A DNA stretch of 64,000 nt, taken from an uncultured Eubacterium sp. (GTDB taxonomy: Bacteria > Bacillota > Clostridia > Peptostreptococcales > Anaerovoracaceae). Every line of letters starts with the position of its first letter. Position 1 is the stretch's first letter. Location of the stretch: contig CAMNSS010000002.1 in assembly GCA_946555345.1 (NCBI GenBank), positions 124,001-188,000 on the forward strand, given 5' to 3'. The translations under genes were made by a program, and so were the position numbers. Below, one piece after another: positions 38,606-47,843 of the stretch. A model generated the notes under the pieces. It saw only the letters and a list, made by a program, of their open reading frames with translations, had not been told where the DNA came from and made no database searches.

Positions 38606-39677
38606 GCTTTTCAGTCCTTTTTTCTTTTTTTATCTTGCTTGCTTTAATATTGACATTCCGGTTGCTCGTATCCGAAAGCAGCACATAGATGAGCATGGCC
38701 GCAATCGCCGTAAGACCCACGTACTCGACCACAAATCCCCTGCTGTACAGCACTGCGACGACGCCCATAATGCCGCTGATGCAGTACATAAGCATCACCG
38801 TCCGCCGCTGCCCGTACCCGGCTCTCATGATCCTGTGATGCAAATGTTCCTTGTCCGCCGTGCCAATGGACTGGCGCTTAGCAAGCCGCCTTATGATCGC
38901 CATCGCCGTATCAAAAATAGGCAGCCCCAGCACCAAGGCCGGAATGATTACCACGACGATCGTCGTGCTTTTTGCCGTTCCCAAAATCGAAAACGCAGCG
39001 ATGGAAAACCCTAAAAGCTCCGATCCGCTGTCACCCATAAAAATCTTCGCCGGATGAAAATTATAAGGCAAAAATCCCAGCGCAGCCCCGGCGACGACCA
39101 TCATTGCCAGCGTCGTAAAATACTGGCCGTTGATATATGCCACATATCCGATGCAAAGCGCAGAAATCGCTGCAATCCCCGCCGCCAGCCCATCCAGCCC
39201 GTCAATCAGGTTCAACGCATTCGTAATGGCAACGATCCATAGTATCGTAATTAAAAAACAAGCGGCATCCCCGAACATCATATTGCCATCCCCAAAATAA
39301 TTGGTGATGAACTCGATCCTGATCCCCTGCACATACAAAACCAGCGCACAAACCAACTGCCCTGCAAATTTAACGATCGGACGCAGGTTTTTCAAATCAT
39401 CCACTAATCCCAAAACATATATCATCGTACAGCCGATCATGATGCTCACCAGATGCATATTCCCATGTGCAAAAATAGCCAGCGAGATCATAATCCCTGC
39501 ATATATGGCAATGCCGCCAAATCTCGGCATCGCTTTGCTGTGCATCCTTCTCTCATCCTTGGGAATGTCCATCGCCCCGATTTTAGGGGCAGCCCAAACC
39601 GCAAGGGGCGTGACGGCCAAGGAAACCACCAGGGCAACTAGAAAAGGACCCCATAATTCCATGCTTGTCGCTGTCAC
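38484..39677 (-). CDS. tagO: undecaprenyl-phosphate N-acetylglucosamine-1-phosphate transferase
   Basis: A 397-residue polytopic enzyme of the MraY/WecA/TagO family. It transfers GlcNAc-1-phosphate to undecaprenyl phosphate, starting teichoic acid or other wall polymer synthesis. Motifs are GLVDDLKNLRPIVKF, NLIDGLDGLAAGI and FMGDSGSELLGF. Start GTG 39677 follows AGGAG at 7 nt. The last 50 or so residues are hydrophilic and run into the MATE gene, which is unusual; ancestral proteins probably ended near KKEKRTEKHE. It lies directly after comEB, a common clostridial order. Confidence 0.9.
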   Translation of the reverse strand: MTATSMELWGPFLVALVVSLAVTPLAVWAAPKIGAMDIPKDERRMHSKAMPRFGGIAIYAGIMISLAIFAHGNMHLVSIMIGCTMIYVLGLVDDLKNLRPIVKFAGQLVCALVLYVQGIRIEFITNYFGDGNMMFGDAACFLITILWIVAITNALNLIDGLDGLAAGIAAISALCIGYVAYINGQYFTTLAMMVVAGAALGFLPYNFHPAKIFMGDSGSELLGFSIAAFSILGTAKSTTIVVVIIPALVLGLPIFDTAMAIIRRLAKRQSIGTADKEHLHHRIMRAGYGQRRTVMLMYCISGIMGVVAVLYSRGFVVEYVGLTAIAAMLIYVLLSDTSNRNVNIKASKIKKEKRTEKHECASKFEYDKKYGAATDDGADRLADRHSEPDRIQPELDR

Positions 39678-39679
39678 TT

Positions 39680-40135
39680 CTATTCTCCTAACATCACAAT
39701 TCTGAGCCCGGCTTCCTGCAAAATGTCCACCGATAGCTGGTCAGGATACCCATCCCGCACGACGATCCGCCTGATTCCCGCATTTATGATCATCTTCGCA
39801 CAGATTACGCAAGGCTGGTGCGTGATGTAAATCGTCGCCCCTTCAATGCTTTGCCCCAGCGTTGCCGCCTGGATGATGGCATTCTGTTCCGCATGCAAAG
39901 CCCGGCAAAGCTCGTGCTTTTCACCTGACGGGACGCCAAGCTGCTGCCGCAGGCATCCGCCTTCCCGTTCGCCGCAATGCGCAAGCCCTCTGGGCGCTCC
40001 GTTATAACCAGTGGCTACGATATGCCTGTCCTTTACGATCACAGCTCCCACCTGCCGCCTCAAGCACGTAGACCTTCTGGCAGTAAGCGCCGCCATCTCC
40101 ATAAAATATTCGTCCCATCCAGGTCTGTTGTCCAT
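39680..40135 (-). CDS. comEB: ComEB/dCMP deaminase-family protein
   Basis: A 151-residue zinc-dependent deaminase. The zinc and catalytic site is HAEQNAI with PCVICAK. It converts dCMP to dUMP for dTTP synthesis; the competence link of ComEB is indirect. The start ATG 40135 ([11 protein letters not shown]) has AAGGAGAAATGAA. It is 11 nt downstream of truA. Confidence 0.92.
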   Translation of the reverse strand: MDNRPGWDEYFMEMAALTARRSTCLRRQVGAVIVKDRHIVATGYNGAPRGLAHCGEREGGCLRQQLGVPSGEKHELCRALHAEQNAIIQAATLGQSIEGATIYITHQPCVICAKMIINAGIRRIVVRDGYPDQLSVDILQEAGLRIVMLGE

Positions 40136-40146
40136 TTCATTTCTCC

Positions 40147-41124
40147 TTATTTGCTTTGTTCCCTGTAATAAACCTCCGCCAGGTACAGGCCGTAAGGCGG
40201 CGCCGTATGCCCTGCTGCGGATCTGTCCCCGCATGCAAGAATGCGTTTCATTCCGCCTGCGGATTTCTTTCCCAAACCGATGTCTACAAGCGTCCCTGTT
40301 ATGATTCTTACCATATTGTACAAAAAGCCGTCGCCGCTGATGTGAATCTCTACATCACCCGCAAAGCCGCCCGCAAAATCCGGCCTGCGTGCAGGCTTCT
40401 GCCTGCCTGTAGATTCTGCCCTGCCAGCGGTCTTTTTCATGCCCGCATCCGGGGATTTTCCCGCCAGCGGCAGCCCCGCCAGATTTCGTTCGTCCAAGAA
40501 CTCCGCCGTCCGTTGCCCGCACGCCGCCGCAAGAGGCCTTCCCGCACGCCGCTCCCGCACCGCCAATACCTCCGCATCAAATATCGTCCGCACCGTCGTC
40601 TTGCGCGGATTTCCGCCTGCGCTCTCAAAGGATTTGAAATCATGCGTCCCCTTCAAATAAGCGGCGGCGCTTTTCATTGCGCTGATGTCCAGCGGCCTGT
40701 CCACATGATAAACATAATTCCGCTGAAAGAGATCGACTACCCCTGTGTTGTTGATCCTGTAAATGTATTTTTTCCCTTTGGCGTCAAACCTGGCATGGAA
40801 GGAAAGCGGCATTTCCTCTGCGGCAGTAATCCGGATCGGCGCAATCGCAAACGAACTCTTTTCCCGCCCCGCTAAAACATTATTCACCACCAACGGAATC
40901 CGCTCCACCGGAATCTTGATATCCGCCCGAAAAGACGCCCTTTGCCCCAGCGCATGAACGCCTGCATCCGTCCTGCTCGTCCCGTTCAGCAAGACTGGAA
41001 CGTGAAATACCGAGGACAGCGCCGTTTCCAGATATCCTTGTACGGTTTCCTTGTCCGGCTGTCTCTGCCACCCGGAAAATCCAGAGCCATCATATGAAAT
41101 TGTCAGCAGGATATTCTTTTCCAT
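40147..41124 (-). CDS. truA: tRNA pseudouridine(38-40) synthase with large insertion
   Basis: TruA motifs are [28 protein letters not shown] with the catalytic Asp, [16 protein letters not shown] and [16 protein letters not shown]. It isomerises uridines in the tRNA anticodon arm. At 325 residues it is about 70 longer than normal. The excess (about 40370-40570) is Arg/Ala/Gly/Pro-rich and separates two strands of the fold (TIFDAEV and VEIHISGDG). Start ATG 41124 has no Shine-Dalgarno sequence; see the promoter entry. Confidence 0.92.
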   Translation of the reverse strand: MEKNILLTISYDGSGFSGWQRQPDKETVQGYLETALSSVFHVPVLLNGTSRTDAGVHALGQRASFRADIKIPVERIPLVVNNVLAGREKSSFAIAPIRITAAEEMPLSFHARFDAKGKKYIYRINNTGVVDLFQRNYVYHVDRPLDISAMKSAAAYLKGTHDFKSFESAGGNPRKTTVRTIFDAEVLAVRERRAGRPLAAACGQRTAEFLDERNLAGLPLAGKSPDAGMKKTAGRAESTGRQKPARRPDFAGGFAGDVEIHISGDGFLYNMVRIITGTLVDIGLGKKSAGGMKRILACGDRSAAGHTAPPYGLYLAEVYYREQSK

Positions 41125-41132
41125 AATATATT

Positions 41133-41161
41133 ATTGTAACATATCACGGCATCAATGGAAA
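41133..41161 (-). promoter_or_regulatory. truA promoter, possibly giving a leaderless mRNA
   Basis: On the minus strand, TTTCCA (41156-41161), a 17-bp spacer and TGTTACAAT (extended -10, TACAAT 41133-41138). The expected start of transcription is within 2-4 nt of the truA ATG. Confidence 0.5.
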
Positions 41162-41830
41162 CAAAATAAAAATGTAAAGCGCACCCCAAGCGCAGATATA
41201 CGGTCCTAACGGTTTCACATCATCTTTTTTATACCTTCCCGACGCCAAGCCGATGGCAGCGGCAAGCCCGCTGAAAATCGACGAACCAATCAGCACGATC
41301 AATACGCCCTTGATCCCAAGCGCCAACCCGATCGATGCGAAAAGCTTCACGTCCCCGAACCCCATCACTTCCCTGCCGAACGCCGCCGCACCCAGCGCCG
41401 CTACCAAGAGCATCACGCCGCCGCCAATCAATGCGCCCAGTACAGGCTGCCAGACGCTTTGGTGGTACGGCACAAAACCGAAGGCCGATATTGCCAGCAT
41501 GATGACGAACTGGTCGGGGATGATCATATATTTTAAATCCGCCAGCCCGATGATCAGTAATGCCCAGCAAGCAAACAAGCCTGCCGCAGCAAACTGAACG
41601 TCGAAAAAAGAAAGCCTGATCAAAAGGCAGGCAAAGCCTGCGGCATAAACCCACCGCCAGGGAAAGCCTTTAATCCGCTGCACATACGGATCTTGCAAAA
41701 GCTGGGATGGTTTTTCCCCATAGTCGCACAGCCATGCAGCTGGCATTTTGTTGAAAATATATATCGCGGCACAGCCTGCCAGGATTCCCAGCAAGAGGCT
41801 TATTCCAATCTTAAACAATACGGCCACCAT
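41144..41830 (-). CDS. prepilin peptidase (A24 family)
   Basis: A 228-residue membrane aspartic protease. The two catalytic Asp motifs are GLADLKYMIIPDQ and MGFGDVKLF (GxGD). It lacks the N-terminal methylase domain of long PilD enzymes. It should cleave type IV prepilin-like leaders, though no pilin genes are in the window. Start ATG 41830 follows AGGAGG. Confidence 0.88.
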   Translation of the reverse strand: MVAVLFKIGISLLLGILAGCAAIYIFNKMPAAWLCDYGEKPSQLLQDPYVQRIKGFPWRWVYAAGFACLLIRLSFFDVQFAAAGLFACWALLIIGLADLKYMIIPDQFVIMLAISAFGFVPYHQSVWQPVLGALIGGGVMLLVAALGAAAFGREVMGFGDVKLFASIGLALGIKGVLIVLIGSSIFSGLAAAIGLASGRYKKDDVKPLGPYICAWGALYIFILFPLMP

Positions 41831-42004
41831 TCCATAAAACCTCCTATATCTACTTTATTCTATCAATTTCAGTTTTGCACTACAATATAATTTTAGGGAT
41901 TTTGTCGTTTCCTGCCAGATGCCGTCGTACGGTTTATGTGGAAAACCAATTCATTTACAGATACAATCAGCTTAAAAGAAAAACTTCAAAAGAAAGGGGT
42001 TATT
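41831..42004. promoter_or_regulatory. divergent intergenic region
   Basis: A -10-like TATAAT at 41886-41891 points to the plus-strand receiver-Hpt gene, but no good -35 is seen. The region should also hold the promoter of the prepilin peptidase gene. Confidence 0.35.
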
Positions 42005-42961
42005 ATGAACATAGTTGCCAATATAACACAAGATATTGTATTAATCGTTGAAGATACTGTAGCCAATCATGAGGTAATCCGAACGTTTCTCAACGACATC
42101 AATGTAAGATGTGAAAGTGCATTTGATGGCATGGAAGCGGTAACAAGATGCAGCTTAGTTGAAAAAAATTACTACTCGCTCATCCTCATGGACATCAATT
42201 TGCCCAAAATGAATGGATTTCAAACGGCCACAAAACTGCGGAGCCTGGGAATGAAAGCCCCGATTATCGCAATCACCGCATCCAGCAAGGACGATGCCAG
42301 GCTGAACGATGCGCGCGGGCTTTTTGATGCGTTCTTGTTTAAACCGTTTAATTCATCTGAATTCCTTACCGCAATTTCCCCGTATGTCCACAATGCATTA
42401 CAATACTCCTTGGCGCCGAATGCCATGCAAAAAAAGGAAGATAGCACGCCTGCAGTCGATCCGCAAATTTGCGATGTCCAGCGGGCAGTCGATAATATGG
42501 GCGGAAGCTTCCGGCTCTTTGAAAAGCATTTTAACCATTTCAAGCGAAACAATGCGGATCTGGCATTCCGCATGGAATCTTTGGTTCAGCAAAACCATTT
42601 CCCTGAGTGTTCCGTGCTTTGCCACTCGATCAAAGGACTCTCCGGGATGCTTGGCCTTACTGCGCTTTATGAGCATATGATCGCATTGGAAGAATGCCTC
42701 AATAAAATGCCCGCACCCCCAGCGCAAGGTGAAGATGCGCAGAATGGAGCGGCACAAAGCGGAAATGTACAGAACGATATGCCACAGGGCAAGGCAATGC
42801 AGGGAAAAGCCAGGCAGAACGATACGGTACAAATCGGAATCTCGCAAGGCGAAGACGCGCAGAATGAGACAGCGCAGGGAAAAGCGCTCCAGCATAAAAT
42901 CTGTGAACTGCTCCCTGCCATAAAAAACGACATCCGCCTGGTATGCAAGGTGCAAGTTTAA
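42005..42961 (+). CDS. receiver-Hpt phosphotransfer protein with pentapeptide repeats
   Basis: A 318-residue soluble protein. The receiver domain is residues 10-130, with D63 (LMDINLPKMNG) and K113 (FLFKPF). The Hpt domain is about 160-235, with H207 in CHSIKGLSGMLG. Residues 240-299 are twelve consecutive pentapeptides in which the second residue is always Gln (AQGED, VQNDM, PQGKA and so on). The last helix of Hpt (ELLPAIKNDIRLV) follows them, so the repeat sits in the loop before it. The protein could relay phosphate for orphan hybrid kinases such as the one at 3312. Start ATG 42005 follows AAGGGG. Confidence 0.9.
   Translation: MNIVANITQDIVLIVEDTVANHEVIRTFLNDINVRCESAFDGMEAVTRCSLVEKNYYSLILMDINLPKMNGFQTATKLRSLGMKAPIIAITASSKDDARLNDARGLFDAFLFKPFNSSEFLTAISPYVHNALQYSLAPNAMQKKEDSTPAVDPQICDVQRAVDNMGGSFRLFEKHFNHFKRNNADLAFRMESLVQQNHFPECSVLCHSIKGLSGMLGLTALYEHMIALEECLNKMPAPPAQGEDAQNGAAQSGNVQNDMPQGKAMQGKARQNDTVQIGISQGEDAQNETAQGKALQHKICELLPAIKNDIRLVCKVQV
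42722..42901 (+). repeat. in-frame 15-bp tandem repeat, 12 copies
   Basis: Twelve exact-length 15-bp units with consensus close to GCGCAGAAYGAARYG. Codon 2 of every unit is CAA or CAG. No copy is identical to its neighbour. Confidence 0.95.
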
Positions 42962-42979
42962 CATTTGTTCCACGATCAC

Positions 42980-43006
42980 AAATAGCCGCGCAAAGCGGCT
43001 ATTTTT
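42980..43006 (+). terminator. terminator of the receiver-Hpt gene
   Basis: AAATAGCCGC (42980-42989) pairs with GCGGCTATTT (42995-43004), followed by TTTAGC, 19 nt after the stop. Confidence 0.85.
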
Positions 43007-43136
43007 AGCAGTTCTCCTTTTTTATAAACGGTAAGCACGCAAGGACAAGCCTCAAAAAAATGGGATATACTGCCTGTATCCGTTTCGATTCAAAGGCATA
43101 TAGCGAATGCAAAGCGCAGCGGATGGACGATGCATA

Positions 43137-44129
43137 TTACATTTCGCCGCCAGCCGCCTGCCTGACCGCCTGGCGCAGCCGTTCTGCATCGCTGATTGTG
43201 TTGATCTGCCTTCGCAGAGCCGCCGCACCACGAATCCCTTTTGCATACCAGCCTACGTGCTTGCGGATCTGCCGCACTGCTATGTTTTCACCTTTATCAG
43301 AAACAACCAGGTCAAAATGCTTTAGCAGCATATGCATCTTTTCCGCACAAGACGGCGGAGGCGGAAGCGGTTTGCCTTGCCACAGGCAAATAGCGTCCCG
43401 AAAGATCCATGGATTGCCCAATGCGCCCCGGGCGATCATCACACCATCACATCCGGTCTGCTCCAGCATGGCCACAGCATCCTTGCCCGAAGCCACATCC
43501 CCATTGCCGATCACGGGAATACCCACGGCGTTTTTTACATCGGCGATCACCTGCCAGTCAGCTTTTCCTTCATAAAACTGCTCCCGTGTCCTGCCATGGA
43601 CAGTAACTGCCGAAGCCCCAGCAGCCGCAAGCGCCTTCGCCGTTTCCACCGCAGTATTGCTTCCCCGCTCAAAGCCCATCCTAATCTTAGCGGTAACGGG
43701 TTTTCCCGCATTTTTTACCATGGCGTTCACCACATCGTAGAGGAGGTCCAACTGTTTCAGCAGCGCCGAGCCTTCCCCGTTCCGCACGATCTTAGGAACG
43801 GGACAGCCGGCGTTAAGATCCAGGAGCGGATTTGCCTCATCCGCCAGCTCCTTTGCCGCAAAAGCCATGATCTCCGGATCGCTGCCGAAGAGCTGAAAAG
43901 CGACAGGACCTTCTCCTTCTCCGATTTCCAGCAAGTCCCGGCTCTTCCGATCGCCATACCACAGCCCTTTCCCGCTCACCATTTCCGTATACGTCAAAGA
44001 AGCCCCTTGCTGTGCGCAGAGACTCCTCATCGCTTTATCCGTTATTCCCGCCAAAGGGGCAAGCACAAAAGGCGTTTCAAGCTGAAGCGAGCCAATTTCA
44101 ATAGGCCTGTTCTTCATAACTGCACTCAT
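43137..44129 (-). CDS. dus: tRNA-dihydrouridine synthase
   Basis: A 330-residue FMN-dependent DusB-type enzyme that reduces uridines in the tRNA D-arm. Motifs are APLAGITDKAMRSLC, LDLNAGCPVPKIVRNGEGSA with the active-site Cys, HGRTREQFYEGKADW and NGDVASGKD. The start at 44129 overlaps the coaX end by 32 nt; ATG 44117 is an alternative. Confidence 0.93.
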   Translation of the reverse strand: MSAVMKNRPIEIGSLQLETPFVLAPLAGITDKAMRSLCAQQGASLTYTEMVSGKGLWYGDRKSRDLLEIGEGEGPVAFQLFGSDPEIMAFAAKELADEANPLLDLNAGCPVPKIVRNGEGSALLKQLDLLYDVVNAMVKNAGKPVTAKIRMGFERGSNTAVETAKALAAAGASAVTVHGRTREQFYEGKADWQVIADVKNAVGIPVIGNGDVASGKDAVAMLEQTGCDGVMIARGALGNPWIFRDAICLWQGKPLPPPPSCAEKMHMLLKHFDLVVSDKGENIAVRQIRKHVGWYAKGIRGAAALRRQINTISDAERLRQAVRQAAGGEM

Positions 44130-44952
44130 GCCTCTCTTTATCGCCTTTTATCTCCGTTCTCCTGTTTTTTCTGTTCTTCTCATATATCATCTCAAGCCCT
44201 TCAAGCGTCAGCATCTTATCCACATGGTCAATGCAATCGATCCCTGAATCGATCATGGAAGCAAGGCCGCCTGTGGCGATCACCTTGACCTCCTGCGATT
44301 CATCACAGCTATACGCCTGAAGCTCTTTTTTCATTTTCTTGACGATATAATCCACCATGCCCATATGCCCGTATACCAAACCCGACTGCATACTATTGAT
44401 GGTGTTCCTGCAAATCACGTGTCCCGGTTCCTCCAATTCTACTTTTGGAAGCTTCGAGGTCTTCTCGAACAACGCCTCCGAGGCGATTTTCAGCCCGGGC
44501 GCAATCGACCCGCCGATGTATTCTGCCTTGGCAGTAACCGCACAGAATGTCGTAGCAGTACCAAAATCGATGATGATCAAAGGACCGCCGTACTTGGTAT
44601 GCGCTGCAACGGCATTGACAATCCTGTCCGAGCCGACCTGCTTCGGGTTATCGTATTTTACGACAAGCCCTGTTTTAATGCCCGGGCCTATGACGATCGC
44701 CTTGCGGTTAAAGTATTTCATGGAAAGATGCTGTAGCGTATACAAGACCGATGGGACTACCGTGGAAATGATAACATCTTTCACGCTTTCCGGTTTCAGC
44801 CCTTCATGCTGAAATAACTGCCCTACAATCATGCCGTATTCATCGGCGCTTTTATTGTTGTCTGTCTCCAGCCGCCAGTTGGTAATCATCTTGCCATCTT
44901 TAAATACGCCCAATACGATATTGGTATTTCCTACATCAAATGCCAGTAGCAT
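44098..44952 (-). CDS. coaX: type III pantothenate kinase
   Basis: A 284-residue ASKHA-fold kinase for the first step of CoA synthesis. Motifs are LLAFDVGNTNIVLGVF, GSDRIVNAVAAHTKYGG and IIIDFGTATTFCAV. A basic C-terminal tail of about 20 residues extends past the fold and overlaps dus. Start ATG 44952 follows AAAGGAG. Confidence 0.94.
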   Translation of the reverse strand: MLLAFDVGNTNIVLGVFKDGKMITNWRLETDNNKSADEYGMIVGQLFQHEGLKPESVKDVIISTVVPSVLYTLQHLSMKYFNRKAIVIGPGIKTGLVVKYDNPKQVGSDRIVNAVAAHTKYGGPLIIIDFGTATTFCAVTAKAEYIGGSIAPGLKIASEALFEKTSKLPKVELEEPGHVICRNTINSMQSGLVYGHMGMVDYIVKKMKKELQAYSCDESQEVKVIATGGLASMIDSGIDCIDHVDKMLTLEGLEMIYEKNRKNRRTEIKGDKERHECSYEEQAY

Positions 44953-44971
44953 GACTTTCTCCTTTTCGTGA

Positions 44972-45313
44972 TTATTTCAAGGTGACGAGAACAGCGCCCG
45001 CATTTACGGACGCGCCTTTTGATGCAGGAATCGTATCCACCGTTCCCGCCGCTGGCGCCATGATCTCGTTTTCCATCTTCATGGCTTCCAGGATTACCAG
45101 CACGTCGCCTTTGTTTACAGCTTGTCCCGGGCTGACTTTGATGTCCAGGACAGTTCCCGGCATCGGCGCTGGATCAGAGGCTGGCGCCGGGGAAGAAGCT
45201 GGCGCTGCTGCCGGAAAAGACCCAGGGGCAGATGCGGCTGTAGCGCCTGCGCCAACCTCCTCCACTTCCACTTCATAAACCGTTCCATTCACCGTGATAT
45301 TATATTTTTTCAT
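44972..45313 (-). CDS. biotin carrier protein of a decarboxylase (gamma-type)
   Basis: A 113-residue protein. The N-terminus MKKYNITVNGTVYEVEVEE is followed by an Ala/Pro-rich linker and a biotinyl domain with EAMKMENEI, whose Lys is biotinylated. It carries the carboxyl group removed by the transferase subunit to the membrane subunit. Start ATG 45313 is better spaced from AAAGGA than ATG 45325. It is part of the decarboxylase operon. Confidence 0.92.
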   Translation of the reverse strand: MKKYNITVNGTVYEVEVEEVGAGATAASAPGSFPAAAPASSPAPASDPAPMPGTVLDIKVSPGQAVNKGDVLVILEAMKMENEIMAPAAGTVDTIPASKGASVNAGAVLVTLK

Positions 45314-45444
45314 CGTTATATCCATTCCTTTCGACCTGATCTCCGCTATTATATGCGAGCAAAGCCCATACCCGATTCATGCGCTTATCCCTGATGAAAG
45401 CTTTTATCTTCGGTTGAAATTCTGCTCTCTGATGAAGGGACCTT

Positions 45445-45598
45445 ATCCCCTGCGCAACGCTTTATGCCCAAATAAAGCTTCCATCCCCGGGCAACATTTT
45501 TATGTTCAGTTAAAGCATTGATTCCCGGGCAACGCTTTTGCGCTCAATTTAAAGGTTTCTGGCTCTGGGCAAAATCCTTGTGTTTGATGAAAGCTCCT
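45445..45598. repeat. degenerate 38-bp tandem repeat
   Basis: Units start at 45445, 45483, 45521 and (after 2 extra bases) 45561. Each opens with a CCCCGGGCAAC-like block and has TTAAAG about 28 bp later. More decayed copies flank both sides (45360-45444, 45599-45690). It fills the gap between the carrier and the delta-type subunit. Confidence 0.85.
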
Positions 45599-45694
45599 AT
45601 CTCCGGCCAAAGCTTTTAGCCCTGCGGGAATCGTTTCGAGCCAATTAAAACTTTCGTCCCTGCGCAATGCATTTTCACCCTGATTGAAATATAG

Positions 45695-46165
45695 TCAAAT
45701 CTTTCTGCTCCGAATGCATTCCGCCCTGGCCGCATTGACCCAAGGATTCGTGCCGCCTGAAACCCTGCTGATCTTTTTAACGACCAGATTGCCCGTGCCG
45801 CCGCTTTCCTGATATGCACAGATGGCTGCCGCAATCACCGCTGCGATCACCTCATCGCTTCCCTGCTCCTGCGCATTTGCCGCAATGCCCGCAACACCAA
45901 GCGATGAATCTTCTTGCGATACACCAGCGGCAGGCGGCGCATCCGCTTGTGATCCGGCTGCTTCCGCCGGGGAAACTGCCTTATCTTTCTTCTGCACAGC
46001 ATCCATCATTCTTCCCATGACTGCGACAAAGCCCCACAGGATGCAGAGAATAACGAAAGTAATCCCCATGCCCATGAGCATAGTAACAGCCGACCCGGCC
46101 ATCTTTTCACCAAAGCTTAAAGAGCCAAACAGTGCGGGATCTGAAAACTTTTCCATTAAACCCAT
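45695..46165 (-). CDS. OadG/MmdD-type decarboxylase delta subunit
   Basis: A 156-residue protein. One N-terminal membrane helix (MLMGMGITFVILCILWGFVAVM) is followed by a Lys-rich and Ala/Ser-rich linker and a C-terminal segment EVIAAVIAAAICAYQ ending in NPWVNAAR. This is the assembly/anchor subunit of sodium-translocating decarboxylases. Start ATG 46165 follows AGGAGGTG, 11 nt after mmdA. Confidence 0.82.
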   Translation of the reverse strand: MGLMEKFSDPALFGSLSFGEKMAGSAVTMLMGMGITFVILCILWGFVAVMGRMMDAVQKKDKAVSPAEAAGSQADAPPAAGVSQEDSSLGVAGIAANAQEQGSDEVIAAVIAAAICAYQESGGTGNLVVKKISRVSGGTNPWVNAARAECIRSRKI

Positions 46166-46176
46166 CCGATCACCTC

Positions 46177-47724
46177 CTAAAGCGGAATATTGCCATGCTT
46201 CTTAGCAGGAAGCGACTCCCGCTTCGTACGCAGCATATCCAAGGCGCTGATCACGCGCTGCCTTGTGTGCGCAGGCTCGACAATGTCATCGACATACCCG
46301 AGTTCTGCCGCCCGGTATGGATTATTGAATTTCTCTTCATATTCTGCTATTTTCTCTTCCCGGACCTTCTGCGGATCATCCGCTTCCTTGATTTCCTTTT
46401 TGATCGGGGAAATGATATTGACCGCGCCGGATGCGCCCATGACTGCAATCTGCGCGCTCGGCCACGCCATAACCACATCAGCGCCCAGCTCTTTATTGCA
46501 CATTCCTATGTATGCACCGCCATAGGCTTTCCGCAGGATAACCGTCACCTTCGGAACGGTCGCCTCACAGTAGGCATAGAGCATCTTCGCCCCATGCCTG
46601 ATGATGCCGCCGTGTTCCTGCCCTGTTCCAGGGAGAAATCCAGGCACGTCCTCTATCGTCAAAAGCGGAATATTGAACGCATCGCATCGCCTGATAAACC
46701 GTGCGGCTTTGTCGGACGCATCGATATCGAGGCATCCTGCACCGAACATCGGCTGGTTGGCAACGACGCCCACCGTAGCGCCGTCCAACCGAATATAACA
46801 AGTAACGATATTTTTCGCATAATGCGGCATAATGTCAAAAATCTTGCCGTCATCTGCAATGCTGCGGATTACAGCGTACATATCATATGCTTTATTTGGA
46901 TTATCGGGAATGATCTCGTTAAGCTGCGGGATGATTCTGTTCGCATCATCGCCAGAAGACTTGACGGGAGGCGTTTCCATATTGTTGGATGGCATATAGC
47001 CGAGAAGCTCCCGCACCAGAAACAGCGTCTTTTCATCGTCTTCGCCGATGAAGTGCGCCACGCCGCTGATGCTGTTATGAGTCATTGCCCCGCCAAGCTG
47101 CTCCGCCGTCACTTCCTCGCCTGTAACGGTCTTGATGACGTTCGGTCCGGTGATGAACATCTGGCTGGTCTTGTCCACCATGAAGACGAAATCGGTAATC
47201 GCAGGCGAATAAACCGCGCCGCCTGCACACGGTCCCATAATCACGGAAATCTGCGGGATCACGCCCGAAGAAACCGTGTTATTGCGAAAAATCTTCCCAA
47301 AACCCGAAAGAGCCGCCACGCCTTCCTCCACCCTGGCTCCGCCGGAATCCTGCAAGCCTACGATGGGCGCGCCCATTTTAAGCGCCATGTTCTGCACCTT
47401 AACGATTTTTTCCGCATGATACTCGCCCAGGGAACCGCCGCTTACCGTAAAATCCTGTGCGAAAGCAAACACGAGCCTGCCTTCCACCTGCCCATACCCG
47501 GTAACGACGCCGTCGCCCGGCAATTCTTTTTCATCCATGCCAAAATTATTGCATCTATGCTTGACAAAGACATCCATTTCAACAAAGCTATCCTTGTCAA
47601 AGAGAATTTCCAGCCGTTCCCTTGCAGTAAGCTTGCCTTTCGCATGCTGCGCATCGATTCTTTTTTCGCCGCCGCCCCGTATGATTTTCGCTTTCATTTC
47701 ATGGAGCTGCTCAAGCTTATTCAT
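46177..47724 (-). CDS. mmdA: methylmalonyl-CoA decarboxylase alpha (carboxyltransferase) subunit
   Basis: A 515-residue carboxyltransferase with two crotonase folds. Motifs are GGGEKRIDAQHAKGKLTARE, GLQDSGGARVEEG, IMGPCAGGAVYSPA, NQPMFGAGCLDIDASDKAAR and GFLPGTGQEHGGIIRHGAK. It moves the carboxyl group from methylmalonyl-CoA (or propionyl/glutaconyl-type substrates) to biotin. Start ATG 47724 follows AGGAGG. The carrier and delta subunits follow, but the beta membrane pump does not. Confidence 0.92.
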   Translation of the reverse strand: MNKLEQLHEMKAKIIRGGGEKRIDAQHAKGKLTARERLEILFDKDSFVEMDVFVKHRCNNFGMDEKELPGDGVVTGYGQVEGRLVFAFAQDFTVSGGSLGEYHAEKIVKVQNMALKMGAPIVGLQDSGGARVEEGVAALSGFGKIFRNNTVSSGVIPQISVIMGPCAGGAVYSPAITDFVFMVDKTSQMFITGPNVIKTVTGEEVTAEQLGGAMTHNSISGVAHFIGEDDEKTLFLVRELLGYMPSNNMETPPVKSSGDDANRIIPQLNEIIPDNPNKAYDMYAVIRSIADDGKIFDIMPHYAKNIVTCYIRLDGATVGVVANQPMFGAGCLDIDASDKAARFIRRCDAFNIPLLTIEDVPGFLPGTGQEHGGIIRHGAKMLYAYCEATVPKVTVILRKAYGGAYIGMCNKELGADVVMAWPSAQIAVMGASGAVNIISPIKKEIKEADDPQKVREEKIAEYEEKFNNPYRAAELGYVDDIVEPAHTRQRVISALDMLRTKRESLPAKKHGNIPL

Positions 47725-47843
47725 TTATGCATCCTCCTGCCTGATAACATTTTCCTGCAAACGCTAAAATGCTGCGCCAGCCAGATTTGCAAGAAATACC
47801 CGGCATATGCGCCGGAATTTCTTTCCGCTGGTCAGCCGTCTGC

